A DNA stretch of 64,000 nucleotides from positions 16,572,001 through 16,636,000 of the forward strand of contig CM075655.1 of the NCBI GenBank assembly GCA_037953625.1. Reading direction: 5' to 3'. Origin of the DNA: Crotalaria pallida (taxonomy: Eukaryota; Streptophyta; Magnoliopsida; Fabales; Fabaceae). The translations under genes were made by a program, and so were the position numbers. Below the pieces are notes generated by a model. That model was not told the DNA's origin and did no database searches. It worked only from the letters and a program-made list of their open reading frames with translations. This document shows positions 1 through 13,295 of this stretch, piece after piece (the first letter of the stretch is position 1; each line of letters begins with the position of its first letter).

Positions 1-3000
1 TCGGTTAAACTTTTAATCATGAATTTGTTAGTCAAACATTCACTTAGGTACACATAGGTCACTGATTGAGTACAAGAAATCAACATGCAAGACTTGAAGT
101 CCTTACTTTAGCACAAATTGCACTTAGATCATAAAATTGTTTGTCAAGCTTCCTCATATAAGCACATAGATCACGGTTGGGGTAAAAGAGATTAACATAC
201 AAGACTCAAAATCTTCACTTAGTTACCAATCAAACTTAGATCATAATTTATTTACCTAGTCCTTTCATGAAACCTTATAGATCACGGTCTAAGGGAAGAG
301 ATCCAATCATGCATGAAGTTTCAATTTTAGTTTTTATAAAAATCTCAAGGAATAGTTTAGATCCGTTAGAAATTTGTTTAGGAAAGCATCAAGATTCAAC
401 TAGAAAAAGTCATAACCGTGGCATAAGGTCCATGAGTTCACATATTACATACCAAACTTAAAAAGTCTAAAATTTAGGCCAAGACACACTTGCACTCATG
501 AAGATAAACATTCAATGAAAAGGAAAAGAAAAGAAAAGTTACAAATCCCAAAAGAAAATCTAATTATCATGGTTTTCTTCTTGATCTTCTTATAACCTAC
601 CAAGGAAGTTGGTTCTCTAACTTCTAAAGGTCTTGATCTTCAAAGAAACTCAAAGTCTTGGTCCAATTCTCCTCCTTCTTCCTTCTTGGTTTCCTACGAC
701 CACACTCTCTTCCTCTTCTTTTCTTTTCTTTTCTAAGGGTTTGATGTTCCCTCAGAAAGTGTTTGGATGTGTAAGTGAAGGAAAATGGGAATGAAATGTG
801 AGAAGGAACTAAGACAAGATAGATTTAAGGGCCACCGAATTTGCCTCCTTTACCCTTAAATTGAGGTTCGGCCAAGGTACCAAAGGAAGGGCAAATTTGG
901 GTTTCTAAAACTTTGCATGGCAAGGTTTAGATCAAGGAGAGAAAGTGCTTAGGCTAGGGCTAGACTTCATCATACATGGTCACTTCCACCTCTCTCTTTT
1001 CTACCCTAAAGTCAAAGTTCTACCTTACACTCACACACACCCATCGCCGTGGCACTCATACAAGCCCACACCTCATGCATTTCATTTTTCATTTCCTATT
1101 CTTATTTGTTCAAGACACCAAGATCCTTAGTTCTGTTGGAAGTCAAGCTTGCCCCAAAGGACGTAAAGAGTAATGCTAGAAGGATTCTAGAAGATAATGT
1201 TTTGATGATTACAAACAAGATTCAAAGTTTCAAGCATCAAGCTGCATCAAGTTCAAGCATCAAACTTCAAGGCTAAAAGTCAAGGCTCAAGCTTCATGTT
1301 CAAGTTTAGTATAGCCTGGCCCATAGGAAATTTGTAAGGTAATGAATTTTTATTACAAGTGTCTAATGGCCAAAATTAGTTTTTCATGTTAAGGAGAAGA
1401 AAAGAACATTTTGTGAAAAATGTTTTAATTGCAAAATATGTTTTCATGAAAATATGTTTTTAACTTAGTTTATGAAAAATGTTTTTAATTGCGAAAATAG
1501 TTTTTCTAAAAACGTATTTTTAATGTCTTAATTGATTCACTGTGAAAATATATTTTGACAACCTCTAGCTGGATTTCTCTAAGTTGTGAAAATCTGTTAA
1601 GACAAGTTTTGATAGAGATAATCGATTACTCTTTCAAGATAATCGATTATTTATGTTTCATCATAGAAAATCCAGAGAGTGTGTAATCGAGTATTTGAAC
1701 CTGGCTAATCCATTACTTTTTGTATGAAAGTAATCGATTACTTGGCACAGATAATCCATTACTTTTTGTATGAAAGTAATCGATTACTTGGCACAGATAA
1801 TCGATTACTGGAGTTGCATCATATATTTTCCAGAGGCTGTGTAATCGATTATTTGACCAGTGATAATCGATTATATCAGTTGCATCATATATTAAACAGA
1901 AGTGAAGTAATCGATTAAATTCTATGTTGTAATCAATTACTAGTTTTTCAAAAGAATTTAAAAGTTTCTATTTTTAAGGGGATAATCGATTATTCTCCTG
2001 AAGTCATCGATTACCTCAAGTTTTATTGAAAAACGTGTCAGAATCATTTTGATTTATTTCCTGATTTGTTTTTACATAATTGATTCTGATTTATTTTCAA
2101 AATTCGAATTTGAATATTATTTTGAAATATTTCCTTATTTGTTTTTAAGAATCAAATCTTTGATTTATTTCCTAAATCTATTTTATTTGTTTCTGATTTC
2201 AAAATTGATTTTATTCTATTTTATTTTATTATTTAAATCTACTTGATTTGATTTTGATTTCAAAAATATTATTTTACTTATTTGATTTCATAAAATCAAT
2301 TTTGAATATTTCCGGATTTGATTTCATTCTTATTTTAAAATTGATTTATTTCCAAAATCATTTTTGATTTGATTCTGATTCTATTTTCAAATTCAAAATT
2401 TGAATTTCAAATATTTTCAAATATTTGGTTTTATGTCTTAAATCTTTAAGATTTGTTTTTTATTTTAAACATGTGCTATTTGTTGTTTTAAAATGGATTT
2501 GAATCAAGTTTTCATTCTAATAACTCTTCTGATAACATTTTTGAAAAACCTCTTCACGTTCTTCTCTTCTTCTCTTCTCTTTCAACCAGTTCTTAAACTT
2601 TGATATTATTTCTTGAAGAGAAAGAATTATTTTGGCCATAGTACTTGTGATTTAAATTCAGCACCATTAGAGCGTTATTGTTGTATCAGTGTTATATAGA
2701 ACACAATTTTGTTAGAAACCCATATTGTTGTATCTGCACTAAGAAGAGTGCATTATAGTGGTTGTACTCAATCTCCATATCCATAACCATTTGTGTAAGG
2801 GGTGTGTGACCCTTAGTGACTAGAGAGTGAATCTCCTAGTGCGGACGTGCTGCGTTCGTGGTTGTAGGGTGAGGAACCCTGCTGTGTGGGTAGTGCTAGA
2901 CGAACGGTGGGGCACCTAGTAGTTAGGCTATCTGGTTGTTGAGGTCCCTAGCGAACGGAGGTTCCTAGTAGCGTGAGGGGCGCTCTGGTTGTATTTGGGG

Positions 3001-4029
3001 ACGCGGGGGCGTCTTCGGTTTTTAGTGAAAAGCTCAAGCGGGTCGCTTGGGGACTGGAGTAGGCTGCTTTGCCGAACCAGGATAAAATCTCCGGTGCAAT
3101 CTCTTCTATCCCTTATCTCTTTTATTTATTGTTGCGCATATTTTTATTGTGTTAATTATCTCCTTCGCAACGTAAATATAATATTTATTAATTTAATTAT
3201 TTTAAATTAATCAACGCGCGTTAGACCTTTCGTTGTTATAGTGTTTCTTATCTTCGCGCGTAATATTAATTGTTGTTATTATCATTTGCTTCCGCCTGTG
3301 CATAATAGTTTTCATCGTTTTAAGAGTTTTCCGCTGCAAAGTTTATCTATTTTATTAAAAACGATTTGAAACCAATGTTTTCGTAAACACCCAATTCACC
3401 CCCCTCTTGGGTGACGACTGCCAATCCTATCAATAATTCTAACAAGTTCTTGTGATTTATGCCACCCTTCCAAAAGTCATACACACACTTATATGCCCAA
3501 ATCGTAACACATTTACACACATACACACACATGTTTATTTTCAAGCAACATTAAATCAAACACATATCAAAATGAGCACATATCACCCATGAATTCTATG
3601 TCATGGCAATTGATTTAATTTCCTTCAAGGACACATCTTTATCCTAGGAAAACTTAAATTCTTTCAAAGTAAAACAATCATCTACACAAAACACATAATT
3701 AGAAATCCTTAAAAATCAAGTTTTTCGTACAAATAGAAAATTTCCAAAAGATAATTTTATTTAAAGTCATCAGCTTTCCAGAAATCATGGTTTTATAAAA
3801 ATGCATCTTCCAAAATTTTCAGAAATACAGTTTGTAAATAATTCCAGAAAATTCTAAAAATTGCATTCTCGGAGTTCATTAATCAAAATGCAAGTCCTTT
3901 CCATAAAGAAATCATTCTTGAATAAAATCATAAATAATTCTTTTTAGAAAAACCCTTTTAAAAGCAAAACTTAAGGTTTATTTTAAACGAATTTGTTTAT
4001 GCACGTTTGGGAAAATGCGAGGTGTTACA
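1..4029 (+). mobile_element. LTR-like sequence, probably gypsy, interrupted by a solo LTR; left end outside the window
   Basis: No coding region is visible in 1-1133 or 3450-4029. The first 300 bases hold degenerate repeats built around cacatagatcac and cttagatcat. The sequence ends with GTGTTACA at 4022-4029, and ten bases further on a TGGTATCAAAACC stretch resembles a tRNA-Met primer-binding site. That suggests the right end of a + strand LTR. The LTR start is not in the window and no internal domain follows, because LINE sequence begins near 4118. The gypsy assignment is an inference from the terminal bases only. Confidence 0.4.
1134..3444 (+). mobile_element. Solo LTR, Sirevirus (Ty1/copia) type, 2311 bp
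   Basis: The segment begins TGTTGGAA and ends TTCTAACA, an imperfect terminal inverted repeat with TG/CA ends. It is flanked by AGTTC on both sides (1129-1133 and 3445-3449), the 5-bp target duplication of an LTR element. No internal region or second LTR is present, so it is a solo LTR left by recombination. The family call rests on three blocks shared with elements 3 and 4: the head motif TTTTGATGATTACAAAC at 1200-1216, GAACCAGGATAAA at 3074-3086, and a terminal CACCCCCCTCTTGG stretch. At 1600-2010 it carries about ten copies of TAATCGATTA-type palindromes, including a tandem duplication of about 46 bp at roughly 1705-1797. Confidence 0.85.
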
Positions 4030-4117
4030 ACATAAATATGGTATCAAAACCTTGCAACTTTGCTAAGTGCCAAAGCAATGCCCAAAAAAATATACACACG
4101 TGCAATTGAGAGGCGAT

Positions 4118-4740
4118 ATGACGAGAGGAAGGAAGAAAGATATATCAAAGCAGCAATCTAGTCCTAAAGTTATTGCAAGTTCAAAAGGCTTTGAATAGGC
4201 TTAATGATGTTGAAGAGCATTCTTGTATAGATACAAATACAATCGCCAAAGTTACCTCTTAGGTACTAGAGTCCCGTGGCTTTGAGTAAGATATGTAGTC
4301 CAATTGGTGTGCCTATCATGGTGTATGGCTTGATAATAAATAAAGAAAGAATTGGAGATAAAAGACACAATGCCTGATTATATCTTCTTTGAAATTGAAA
4401 GAGGGGATATGATCAGGTAGGAATGGAAACCAATAAAATGTGATTTATGTGGAGGATATGGGCATAGATCAGATGAAAAAAATGCAGAAAAACCAAGAAA
4501 CAAGAGGAAAAGGTAGCCCAGCCTACTAAGGTAATTCAGGAAAGGAAAATGTTGATGATGCTGCTCCTGTAACTACTAATGCTAAGAAGAAGTATAATGA
4601 ACGGAAAGTAACTGTTGGAAAAGGAAAAGGCAGAGGAGCTGAGAAAAATGATGGTTTTGTTCAGAAGAATCAGAAACAAGATCAAAAGAAAGGAGGTGGG
4701 GACAGTTCAGGTCAAAGAATGACTGGTAAAGGGGGAGACT
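4118..4740 (+). pseudogene. LINE ORF1 remnant
   Basis: The frame starting at the ATG at 4118 reads MTRGRKK, like the basic N-terminus of the second LINE in this window (MTKKRGRPPR). It is soon broken by stops. Near 4440-4490 a different stretch encodes CDLCGGYGH, the first three ligands of a CCHC zinc knuckle, but the last cysteine is missing. Plant L1 ORF1 proteins bind RNA and carry a DUF4283-type domain and one zinc knuckle. Only the start and the knuckle are recognisable here. The gene lies directly upstream of the ORF2 remnant in the usual L1 order. Confidence 0.55.
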
Positions 4741-4765
4741 TTGGGTAACAGATTTATCCCTCTTA

Positions 4766-6965
4766 ATGATGATTCTCGGCTGGAATGTTAGAGGCTTAAA
4801 TAGCCTTAATAGCATAAGGAGGTTGTTTCTTTATGCCTTAAAAATAATGTTGATTTTACCATTTAAATATGTTGAGTATTGTTAACAAATGCTGGCTTGG
4901 ATGTGGGTATTATGCTAATATTGATAAGGATTATAATTGAAGAATCTTAATTGTGCAGTGTGAGCAATATAGTTTGGGTGTTGTTAAGGTTAGTGCATTG
5001 CGAAGTGACCCTGCCAGACAATAAAGTATTAATTACTGCAGTTTATGCTTGTAACTCCCTGAACCAAAGACTTCAGCTTTGGAATGATATTTCACGTATT
5101 AGTACAACGATCACTTTTCCTTGTATGGTTATTGGTGATTTCAATTGTGTGCTTAATCCAAATGACAGGATTGGAGGTAATCCTGTTCAATTCACTGAAA
5201 TTCTTGTTTTCAGATTATGCCTAGAGAATAGTCAGTTACAAGAGCTGAGGAGGAATGATTGTTATTTTAGTTGGAATAATTAACACGAAACTGGTAGGAT
5301 ATTCTCAAAAATTGATCGGTCATTTGTGAATGAGAAGTGTGCCAATGAATTTGAATTTTTTGAATCTATTGTCTTCCTTGAAGTAATTTCAAATCATTGT
5401 CCTCAAATTGTCAGACTCTCTTATCATCCTATTAGTTTGAAAAAGTCCTTCGGATACTTTAATATGTGGAGTCAAGCGGTTGAGTTTGATGGAAGTGTAG
5501 GAAATGGATGGCATAGAAATGTGTAGGGCTCTAAGATGTTTCAGGTGATGAAGAAGCTGAAGTGTCTGAATAGAGATTTGAAATTGCTGAACAGGAATAG
5601 ATTCAGTGAGATTCATATTAGATCTTCACAGGATTATGATAATCTTATCCAGGCTCAGTATGCAGTTCACCTTGATCCAACCAATGAAATTTATCAAAAA
5701 GAAGAAAGGTTAGCTGCTACAGCTTGTTAGTTCTCAAAAAGCCTTACTTGCACATAAAGCTAAAATTGATTGGATTAAGTTGGGTGATCAGAATTCATCT
5801 TTTTTCTTTGCTGCAATTAAGCAAAAACAAAGAAGGGACATATATAATTTCTTGTGTTACTAATGACAATGGTGTAATTTCAAGTGAGCCTGTTGAGATA
5901 AAAACACATTTTATCAACTATTTTCAGCAACTTCTTGGAACAAGGAGACCTCAAGATCTTGTGCTGTTGAATCTATTATTGATGCTGGAGTAAAGCTAAA
6001 CTCTAATGATCAACTGATTTTATTGATGCCTGGTACTGATCAGGAAATTAAGACAACCTTATTTGAAATTGATAAAAACAAATTCCCAGGCCCTGATAGT
6101 TTTGGTAGTGGTTTCTTCCAAGAAAGCTGGTACATTGTGGGGAGATGAGATGAGCTCTAATATTAAAGAATTTTTTGACAGCGACCACTTATTAAAACAA
6201 ATCAATTCAACTATGATAGCTTCAATTCCAAAGTTTGATTTCCCTACAAATGCTAGTGAATTTAGACCAATTTCATCTTGTAACACTATTTATAAGTGTA
6301 TTGCAAAAATTATAAGCAACAGAATGGCTAGCACACGGGAGGAAATTGTGTGTAAAAATCAAAGTGCATTTTTGTTTGGAAGATCAATTATGCATAATGT
6401 GCTTTTATGTCAGGAACTCCTCAGAGTTTAATAACAAGAAAAATTGTTCTGCATGCTTAAAATTGTTCTTAGGAAAGCATTTGATAGAGTTTATTGGAAT
6501 TTTTTAAGAGAACTCCTTGCTGATTATGAATATCCTCAACATTTTGTGAGTTGGATACTGGAATGTGTTACAATAATCTCATTCTCTATTAGCATAAATG
6601 GTGGAATTGTTGAAACAAGGAATATCCAATGTCTCCTCTATTTTTTGTCTTGGTAATGAATACTTGTCCCGATTATTGCATTTTGTTTTTTAGGATAAAA
6701 GCTTTACATATTATCCTAAATGCCAAAGATTGTGGATAACAAATGTCTATTTTCCTGGAGATCTTATGATATTTAGTAAAGCTGAAAATACTTCAATCAG
6801 GAATATTTAGGGTGCTATGCATAAATTTTGAGCTTCCTCAAGATTGGTTGCAAATATGACCAAGTCATGGATGTTCTTAGGGGGAGTTGATCAGGTTACG
6901 GGGAATATGTTGTATGTTGAGTTTGGTTTCAGTCACGAAGCATTTTCAGTGAAATATTTGGGGAA
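4766..6965 (+). pseudogene. LINE ORF2 remnant (endonuclease and reverse transcriptase)
   Basis: The start at 4766 encodes MMILGWNVRGLN, the conserved opening of the L1 apurinic-type endonuclease. The endonuclease continues in pieces: VIGDFN near 5140, and SNHCP near 5390 where the family has SDHCP. Reverse transcriptase follows with FRPISSCN near 6260 and AFLFGRSIMHN near 6370. The catalytic FADD box reads FPGD near 6755, so the first catalytic aspartate is lost. The last recognisable block is SVKYLG near 6960, after which the gene stops at the neighbouring LTR-like sequence. At least five frame changes or stops break it. No LINE 3' end or poly-A is present. Confidence 0.8.
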
Positions 6966-7005
6966 CATTTGTTGTTGTTCCTTTAATATTTGGATATGTA
7001 TATAA

Positions 7006-9861
7006 TGTCACTCCCCAAATTATTCAAGGAAAATAAAATGAGGAGTTAACAAAAACTTTTTCAAAAGAGTGTGAAAAACCAAAAACATTACTTGTTATTA
7101 TCATACTAATTTACAAAATAGTCTGAGTGTAAATATAAAATCCTCAAAAAATCTCTCTTTACACCTAGAGCATGGTCTTCACAACTCGATCCTTCTACAA
7201 AAGGATTCGGATAACTAAAAGTCATCCTGGCTGTATCTTCTATCGAAATCTCGCATCAGTCCTGTCCAACAAAAGAACCTACCACCAAGGCATGGTAGTA
7301 TGCGAGTAAGTCACTTGTCATATCGCATAAGCAGATTAAGGGTTGGTCAAACACAAGTATCACAAAAATCATTCCAATATAATAAATGCATGCTCAAGTG
7401 TCATATCAAACAATATTACTTATAATCATTAATTTGTCATGCCATGCATACATGTCTCTCCAAAATATCCTTCCCTCAACTCTTCCACAAAATAACACTC
7501 TTTTCTCGATTCCCGTATCGCCATGCATGAAATGCACTTTCCATATATTAATTATCAACCTATTCATTATCAAGAGGAATTATCATCATTATACACATGG
7601 AGGCCACACCGTTCCATGTCTTCATACAGCGGCCACACCGTACTATATGGAATCACATCACACTTACCATACATATGGCGGCCACACCGTTCCACATGTC
7701 TTCGTATAGCAGCCACACCTTACTATACGGAATCACATCACACATATGGCGGCCACACCGTTCCACATGTCTTCGTATAGTGGCCACACCGTACTATACA
7801 GAATTGTCTAAGCTCACGATCTCACATCGGAGCTAATCATACCTCATTCAATATTATCATTCTTAAATCATAGTCAAATCATAATCGATAATTATCATTC
7901 TTAAATCATAATCAAATCATCATTGATAATTATCATTCTTACATCATTATGCACTAATCATCATCAATCTCATCATTCTCAAATTATCATATTTCATTTA
8001 TCATTTGTAATTGTCATTCTTAAGACATCATATTCAAATCATACACTTATTCATAATAATCATTCTCCAACAATCAAACCAACATCTATAGCATCAGTTT
8101 CCAATCATCAAATCATCATGTATCATCATCATACATAAGTCATTATATTTAAATCATCATTAAGAATTATGATTCTCAAACCCTTATGATCAAGTCATCA
8201 TCTATAATCATGAATTGCAATTTCGTCAAATTCAAGTTATCATATATTCATCATGATATTCAAATATTAATACACTAAGCATTATAAATCATGAACCAAT
8301 AAGTTTTATTTGTAGAATCATCATCAAGTGGATAGATTAAGTCTTCATTAAATCATCAAGGCAATTAAAGTTATGCTAATAATCCAAAAATCTTAACAAT
8401 TTGTTAACTCTTAGACCCTGTATAAATTACTTTTCATTTTTGTCAATTTTCAGTCTGGGTAATCGATTACCATACCCTGGTAATCGATTACCAGAAGACC
8501 TGACAACATAATAAGCCACTTTCTCAAATCAACTCATGCTAATTCATGGTTTAGCTTCTTTATCATTAGTCTGCAGCATATATACCACATCTAAAACCAC
8601 ATTTCAACCTATATTCACTTCATCATTATCATTTCATATAAGTGTGAGCTATACTTAATTCACTAACATGTGAAATCACAAACACATAAAGTTATTAGCC
8701 ACAATCAATTATTAACATAAAGTGATTCTTCTAGTATGATTTCATGCCCTTAAGGTCTAATTATAAGCCTAAGTTCCATTTCATTCAATTACAAGACTGA
8801 TCTATCCTCACAGCAGTCAGGGTAATCGATTACCATACCCTGGTAATCGATTACCATGACTGGTCTGAGAGCAGACGGCCATGGTTTCATGCATCTTACT
8901 CATTCCAATCATCAATTTAAGCATCAAGCAACCTCATGCAGTATAATACACATCATGTCAAGGTTTAAATTCAACAACCAAGTGGTTGTCTTGGTCTCCA
9001 AACCAAGCAACCATGTCTTGGCCATAAAACACAACAATTCATACCATGTAAATATCAAACTTTATCAACCAATAATCCTAGAAATATGAATGACTCTCTC
9101 ATACCTTAAGCAAGTTTGGACAACCCTTAGACACAAGATAACAGCAGCTAGCAGCAGCCACAAGAATAGAGCAAGAACACCAAGAACAAGAGATAAAACA
9201 CAAGGAATTCTTCAAGCTTTCACTCACTTACTCAAGACTTATTGTGCTGCAAATCAAGGCAAGTCACAAGCACAAATTTGAGAGGTGATTTGGATAGAGT
9301 TTGGGCAAGGGAAAGCATGAAAACATGCTGCAACAACAACCATGGCATAAGCTATTTATAGAAGGGAAAAGAGAGGAAATGATGCAAGGAGATAAAGTAA
9401 GCCATGACTTCATCTATTTCCTACACCACACAATGGTCCTAGACCATCTAGGAGCCACACAATGGTCCTTAGGAATGAAAAATATCAAGGTTTCCACGAG
9501 CTTCTATCTTCCACCGCCTTAAAACTGCATCAGATATAGATTGGTAACCGATTACCAAGACATGGTAATCGATTACCACGACTTAAATTTGACCAGAATT
9601 TAAATTTTGATCTGGGTAATCAATTACTAGATCTGGTAATCGATTACGTAGACTTTTTCACCTCCAAATACAATTTCAATCGTTGGATTTGAAAGCTTGT
9701 CTCCGAATTTGGGCACGATCCGACGGTTAACGAATGAGATACGGCCAAATATTTGGATGACTTTTTTACTAAAATATCATTTTCATAAATTTTCTATCAG
9801 AATAAAGTTCCTCCTCACACCAGGAGATAAATTATCTCCTTGAACCACTTAAATTGTGACA
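7006..9861. mobile_element. Gypsy-like LTR sequence, right boundary uncertain
   Basis: The sequence starts TGTCACTCCCCAAAT directly after the LINE remnant. It resembles the LTRs of the later gypsy elements in layout: an AT-rich body, a minisatellite about 600 bp in (7590-7800) and no coding region. The first plausible end is GTGACA at 9856-9861, complementary to the starting TGTCAC, but the flanking five bases (TATAA and TGTGT) do not match. The end may therefore be wrong or the copy truncated. It holds GTAATCGATTAC palindromes at 8458-8495, 8820-8856 and 9540-9650. The short frames inside read through repeats and are not credible genes. Confidence 0.5.
7590..7800. repeat. Minisatellite in the gypsy-like LTR
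   Basis: A unit of roughly 55-60 bp is repeated about four times with small changes. Its core is GGCGGCCACACCGT, followed by alternating ttccacatgtcttcgtata and actatacggaatcacatcac halves. Three forward frames stay open across it only because the repeats lack stops. It sits at about the same place in the LTR as the CACACCGGAAGG minisatellite of element 2. Confidence 0.8.
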
Positions 9862-10149
9862 TGTGTCTTCTTTTTCTATTTTATTATTTTTCCCTCTAAA
9901 CATTCAGAAAGCTAAAAAATGCAGATCTCCTTCCTCTGGTTCTCAACTTCGCAAACATGACTGACATCATCGCTTGGTGCCGTGAAACCACCACCGTCGA
10001 AGTCTGTAGGCCCTATAGTGCTACCGTTTATCCTTCCCCTGGTGTCACACGTTCACTCTCGCAGCACAAACACAAGAGAAAGAAGACTAAAATTTGTTCA
10101 CTTGAATCCTATATAAACAGAGGCAAAACAAGAGAATCAATATTGTGTG
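9862..10149. other. Unclassified stretch, left of the gag-only element
   Basis: No gene is recognised. A TATA-box-like CTATATAAACAG lies at 10110-10120. With the 3.65-kb insertion removed, the sequence continues at 13803. It could be part of an LTR or of a promoter region; I cannot tell which. Confidence 0.3.
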
Positions 10150-10654
10150 TGTTGTGGACTATGACTAAGACAAGTTGACCAGGTTGACCAAGTTGGCCAT
10201 GCTGACTAAAGCGAACAAGATAACCACGTTTGCCAGGTCCAGGTACGACTAGATAAGCAGAAGAGCCCAAGCCCATATTGTCCAAGCCTTTAATCCAATT
10301 CAGGTTATCCAGGTTGACTAGGTCACGTTATCACTGTGACTCTCAACATGATTGCTTATACCAACGGATAAGCTGATTGAGGTAACCACGCCTTCCGAGA
10401 TTCTCGCTATCCCCAACAACCCGATAAGCTTGATCTCGCCAAGTTGCATACCCTAGTCACCCAAGCAATCCTATATATACCACTTGACTTCTCAGGTATT
10501 TCGAACTCAACTCACATAAACACACACAAAAAGCATTGACTAGGCTGCCACGTTCCTTCATTGGGGACGAGCCGCCAACGTCATACATCAAAATCAGTCT
10601 AGTCTTCGTCTTGGAAACTTGGGCTGGGACACGTCGGACATCCTAGACACTACA
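10150..10654 (+). repeat. 5' LTR of the gag-only element
   Basis: The LTR begins TGTTGTGGAC and ends GACACTACA. It is nearly identical to the copy at 13296-13802, with a few single-base differences visible by eye. A TATATATA box lies at 10472-10479, a sensible promoter position for the element transcript. Confidence 0.88.
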
Positions 10655-11054
10655 TTGGCGACCACAGTGGGAGTGGTAAACTTCTACTCCCACCAAGATC
10701 TAAGCATGGTAAGCACCAGGAGAACTACCGCCGCAGCAAGGCACGTCCAAAGCATCGTACGCGATCCACGACGTAGTCAGTCCGCAAACTCCCCGATGCC
10801 AAAAGACGTTCTCCGAGATGCCCTATAAAAGAGACGGGAGCAACCATCAAGGAGATCCCGTAGCCCTCCTAAAGACTTACGAGTCAACCCGGATGAGAAT
10901 CAAAGAGGACGAGATGGGGAAGAAGCCTCTGTTACCCCAGAAAGCAAACCCCTTTCGGGTAACGGTCGCTAGGCCAGCCTTGAACCACAGGCTCCTCAGC
11001 ATTGAACTCCGCAATGGTCTTGCCAAAGTGAGGAGGTTAATGTTTCAACAAGAC

Positions 11055-11126
11055 GAGATCCCCCACCCAGCCAGGACAGGTCGGATCGCCGAGATCCCCC
11101 ACCCAGCTAGGACAGGTCGGATCGCC
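11055..11126 (+). repeat. 36-bp tandem duplication in the gag leader
   Basis: Two adjacent 36-bp copies differ by one base (CAGCCAGG against CAGCTAGG). In the forward frame 10818-11189 they encode a repeated HPARTGRIA peptide. The length is a multiple of three, so the reading frame is kept. Confidence 0.85.
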
Positions 11127-11281
11127 GTAGCCCTAGCCTTTCAAGGTCAATTTCAAGACTTGACACTCGAGCGTCGTCTAGCTTTGTAAGCAGAAGGATT
11201 AGCCGAGATGACCTCCTAGCCCAGTTACGACGTCGTCTTGATAAGCAAGATAGAGAAATCGCAGCACTCAAAAAAATCAAG

Positions 11282-11941
11282 TTGTCAAATGAAACACCCC
11301 AAACAAATGCAATAACTAAGACCAACCCAACAATTTCGGAAACAGCGGCTACCACCCAGGATGACCAAGAAGGGCACCCATTCACCAAGACGATCATGGC
11401 ATTCCCAAATCCACTAGATTCCAACGGACCAACCAACGTAGATAAATATGACGGAACGACCGACCCACAAGAACACCTAGATGCTTACATGTTTGCCATA
11501 TCGTTTTATGGAGCTTCTGAACCACTTAAGTGTCGGGCCTTCTCCCTTAGTTTGACCAAGGCCGCACTGGGATGGTTCACCAAGCTAGAACCCAATTCAA
11601 TTACACGTTGGAAAGACTTGTCAAAGAAATTCCTAAGTCACTTCACAACTAGTAAAGCCTAGCCAAGGTCAACCCAACTCCTCTACAATATTAGGCAAAA
11701 GGAGGGCGAGTCTCTAAGAGACTACATGTCCAGGTTCAATGCTGAAGTCATCTCTGTAAGAGACCTGGAACGGTCAACAACCCCACACATCTTCATCAAT
11801 GGTTTGAAGGATGGAGACTTTACAACCTCCTTAGCCAAAAGACCCGTCAAGACGATGTAAGAACTAAAAGAAAGGGCAGAAAAATTTATCAACCTTGAGG
11901 AGTACCGAATGATAAAAAATGAAGTAAACAAGGAAACAACT
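11282..11941 (+). pseudogene. gag: Gypsy gag (Retrotrans_gag domain), broken
   Basis: The frame from 11282 encodes a Ty3/gypsy capsid-like domain. Recognisable pieces are YDGTTDPQEHLDAY, ALGWFTKLEP, ITRWKDLSKKFLSHF and, after a TAG near 11660, KEGESLRDYMSRFNAE. A second stop lies near 11857. The family normally makes the particle shell protein. In-frame reading resumes after each stop, so single substitutions rather than large deletions have inactivated it. Upstream, 10818-11189 may be the gag N-terminus in another frame. No zinc knuckle or protease is seen downstream. If functional proteins are needed, they must come from elsewhere. Confidence 0.75.
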
Positions 11942-12655
11942 ACGCTGAAATCACATCAAGTTTAAGAATTTCCAACCCGTGGAACGCAACCAAGCTGGAG
12001 AAGTACTACAGCTGATCTAGCTATCCAAGTTAGCCTAGTTATTTGAGTTTTTATTCTTTTGCATTGAAATAAATTGGACAACATGACCAACATTTTTAAC
12101 TAATATTTATTTTTCAAATAAGTAAGCTTTTTCAACTCAACCATCATGATTATTATTGTTCATTTGTTTGAACTTTCTCCAATAATAAATTGGTCAGTTA
12201 ATTAAAGCAATAATTTGTTCTACCATTGCCAACTTAATTCGCTTGTTTACAGTCTGTTAAAATAATTTTATATTTGTTCATGGTTTAACTTGGTTAACCT
12301 AGTTAACTAAGACAACACCATCGAATTTTAAATGTTCGTTTTTATCATTGTACAAAGATAATGAGTCTAATTATCTGGAACAATGTCACCCAAACACCAT
12401 CACCCCTCCCTGACTAGCCACCAGGTTGGCCGTGATACGAAATTAATGAGTCTTAAACTAAGATCTTAACTTCGAAGGCATGTACATTACGCAACCCCTA
12501 TTTCCCTAACAATCTTGGGGATGGGGGATACCGAGTCCCATTCCAGGCTAGGAATTGCCGACACTCGTGTTGCTATAAAAAAAATATATATATGATGACA
12601 TCTTGCCCATCTTGGATAAGTTGATCACCCAAGACACAGATGAAAGAGGGATAGA

Positions 12656-12710
12656 AAAAAAGAAGAAGAAGAAGAAGAAGAAGAAGAAGAAGAAGAAGAA
12701 GAAAGAAGAG
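12656..12710 (+). repeat. (AAG)n microsatellite
   Basis: About 15 uninterrupted AAG units lie in the non-coding 3' half of the gag-only element. The related text around them (tgatcacccaagacacagatgaa and gatcatccaagacacagatgaa) suggests a local duplication on either side. Confidence 0.9.
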
Positions 12711-13295
12711 AAAGAATGACATCTCGCCTATAAGCCGATCATCCAAGACACAGATGAAGAGGGATGAAAAAAAAGATACTATGAAGAGCAAGAAGATGGG
12801 CATAGAGAAAGATAATATTGATTTTAAGTCTTGGAAGAAAGAAAAAGAAAACGTAAAGATTTCATTTTCACCAAGTCCTATACAAAGTTTAAGCCAAAGC
12901 ATCCAAGACATCCTAGACATCCCGGATAAAATAATAATTTTAATACTATGGTTGGCACAAGCTTTGGCCATCATGGACAGCTTGGAAGTCCTAGACATCA
13001 TGGGTCCATGAATTTATTAAACTTGTCCCAAATAAAATTACCTTGGACATCCAAGCAAATATGGTCACCTTGAAATAACAAGAGTGTGGGTCGCCTCGCC
13101 CAGCATGGAAGCTTCGACCAACCCGGTCCGATCATCCTTCATCTAAGAAGCGTGGAGTCCGTCCACCACATCCCGTTTACCTTGGTAAAGGCGATCACCA
13201 ACGGCAAAATAAAATTCTATTCACCTTGGTTGGCCCGTCATCCACCTACTGGACCCACCGCCTTGTCTATGACATGACACTGGCTCGGGGGCAAC

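Noticed and set aside
7006..9861. Solo LTR bounded by TGTCAC and GTGACA
   Set aside because: The flanking five bases do not match, so I keep it only as an LTR-like sequence with an uncertain end.
12573..13001. Reverse-strand frame of 142 codons with a leucine run
   Set aside because: It is a read-through of the (AAG)n microsatellite in the gag-only element.
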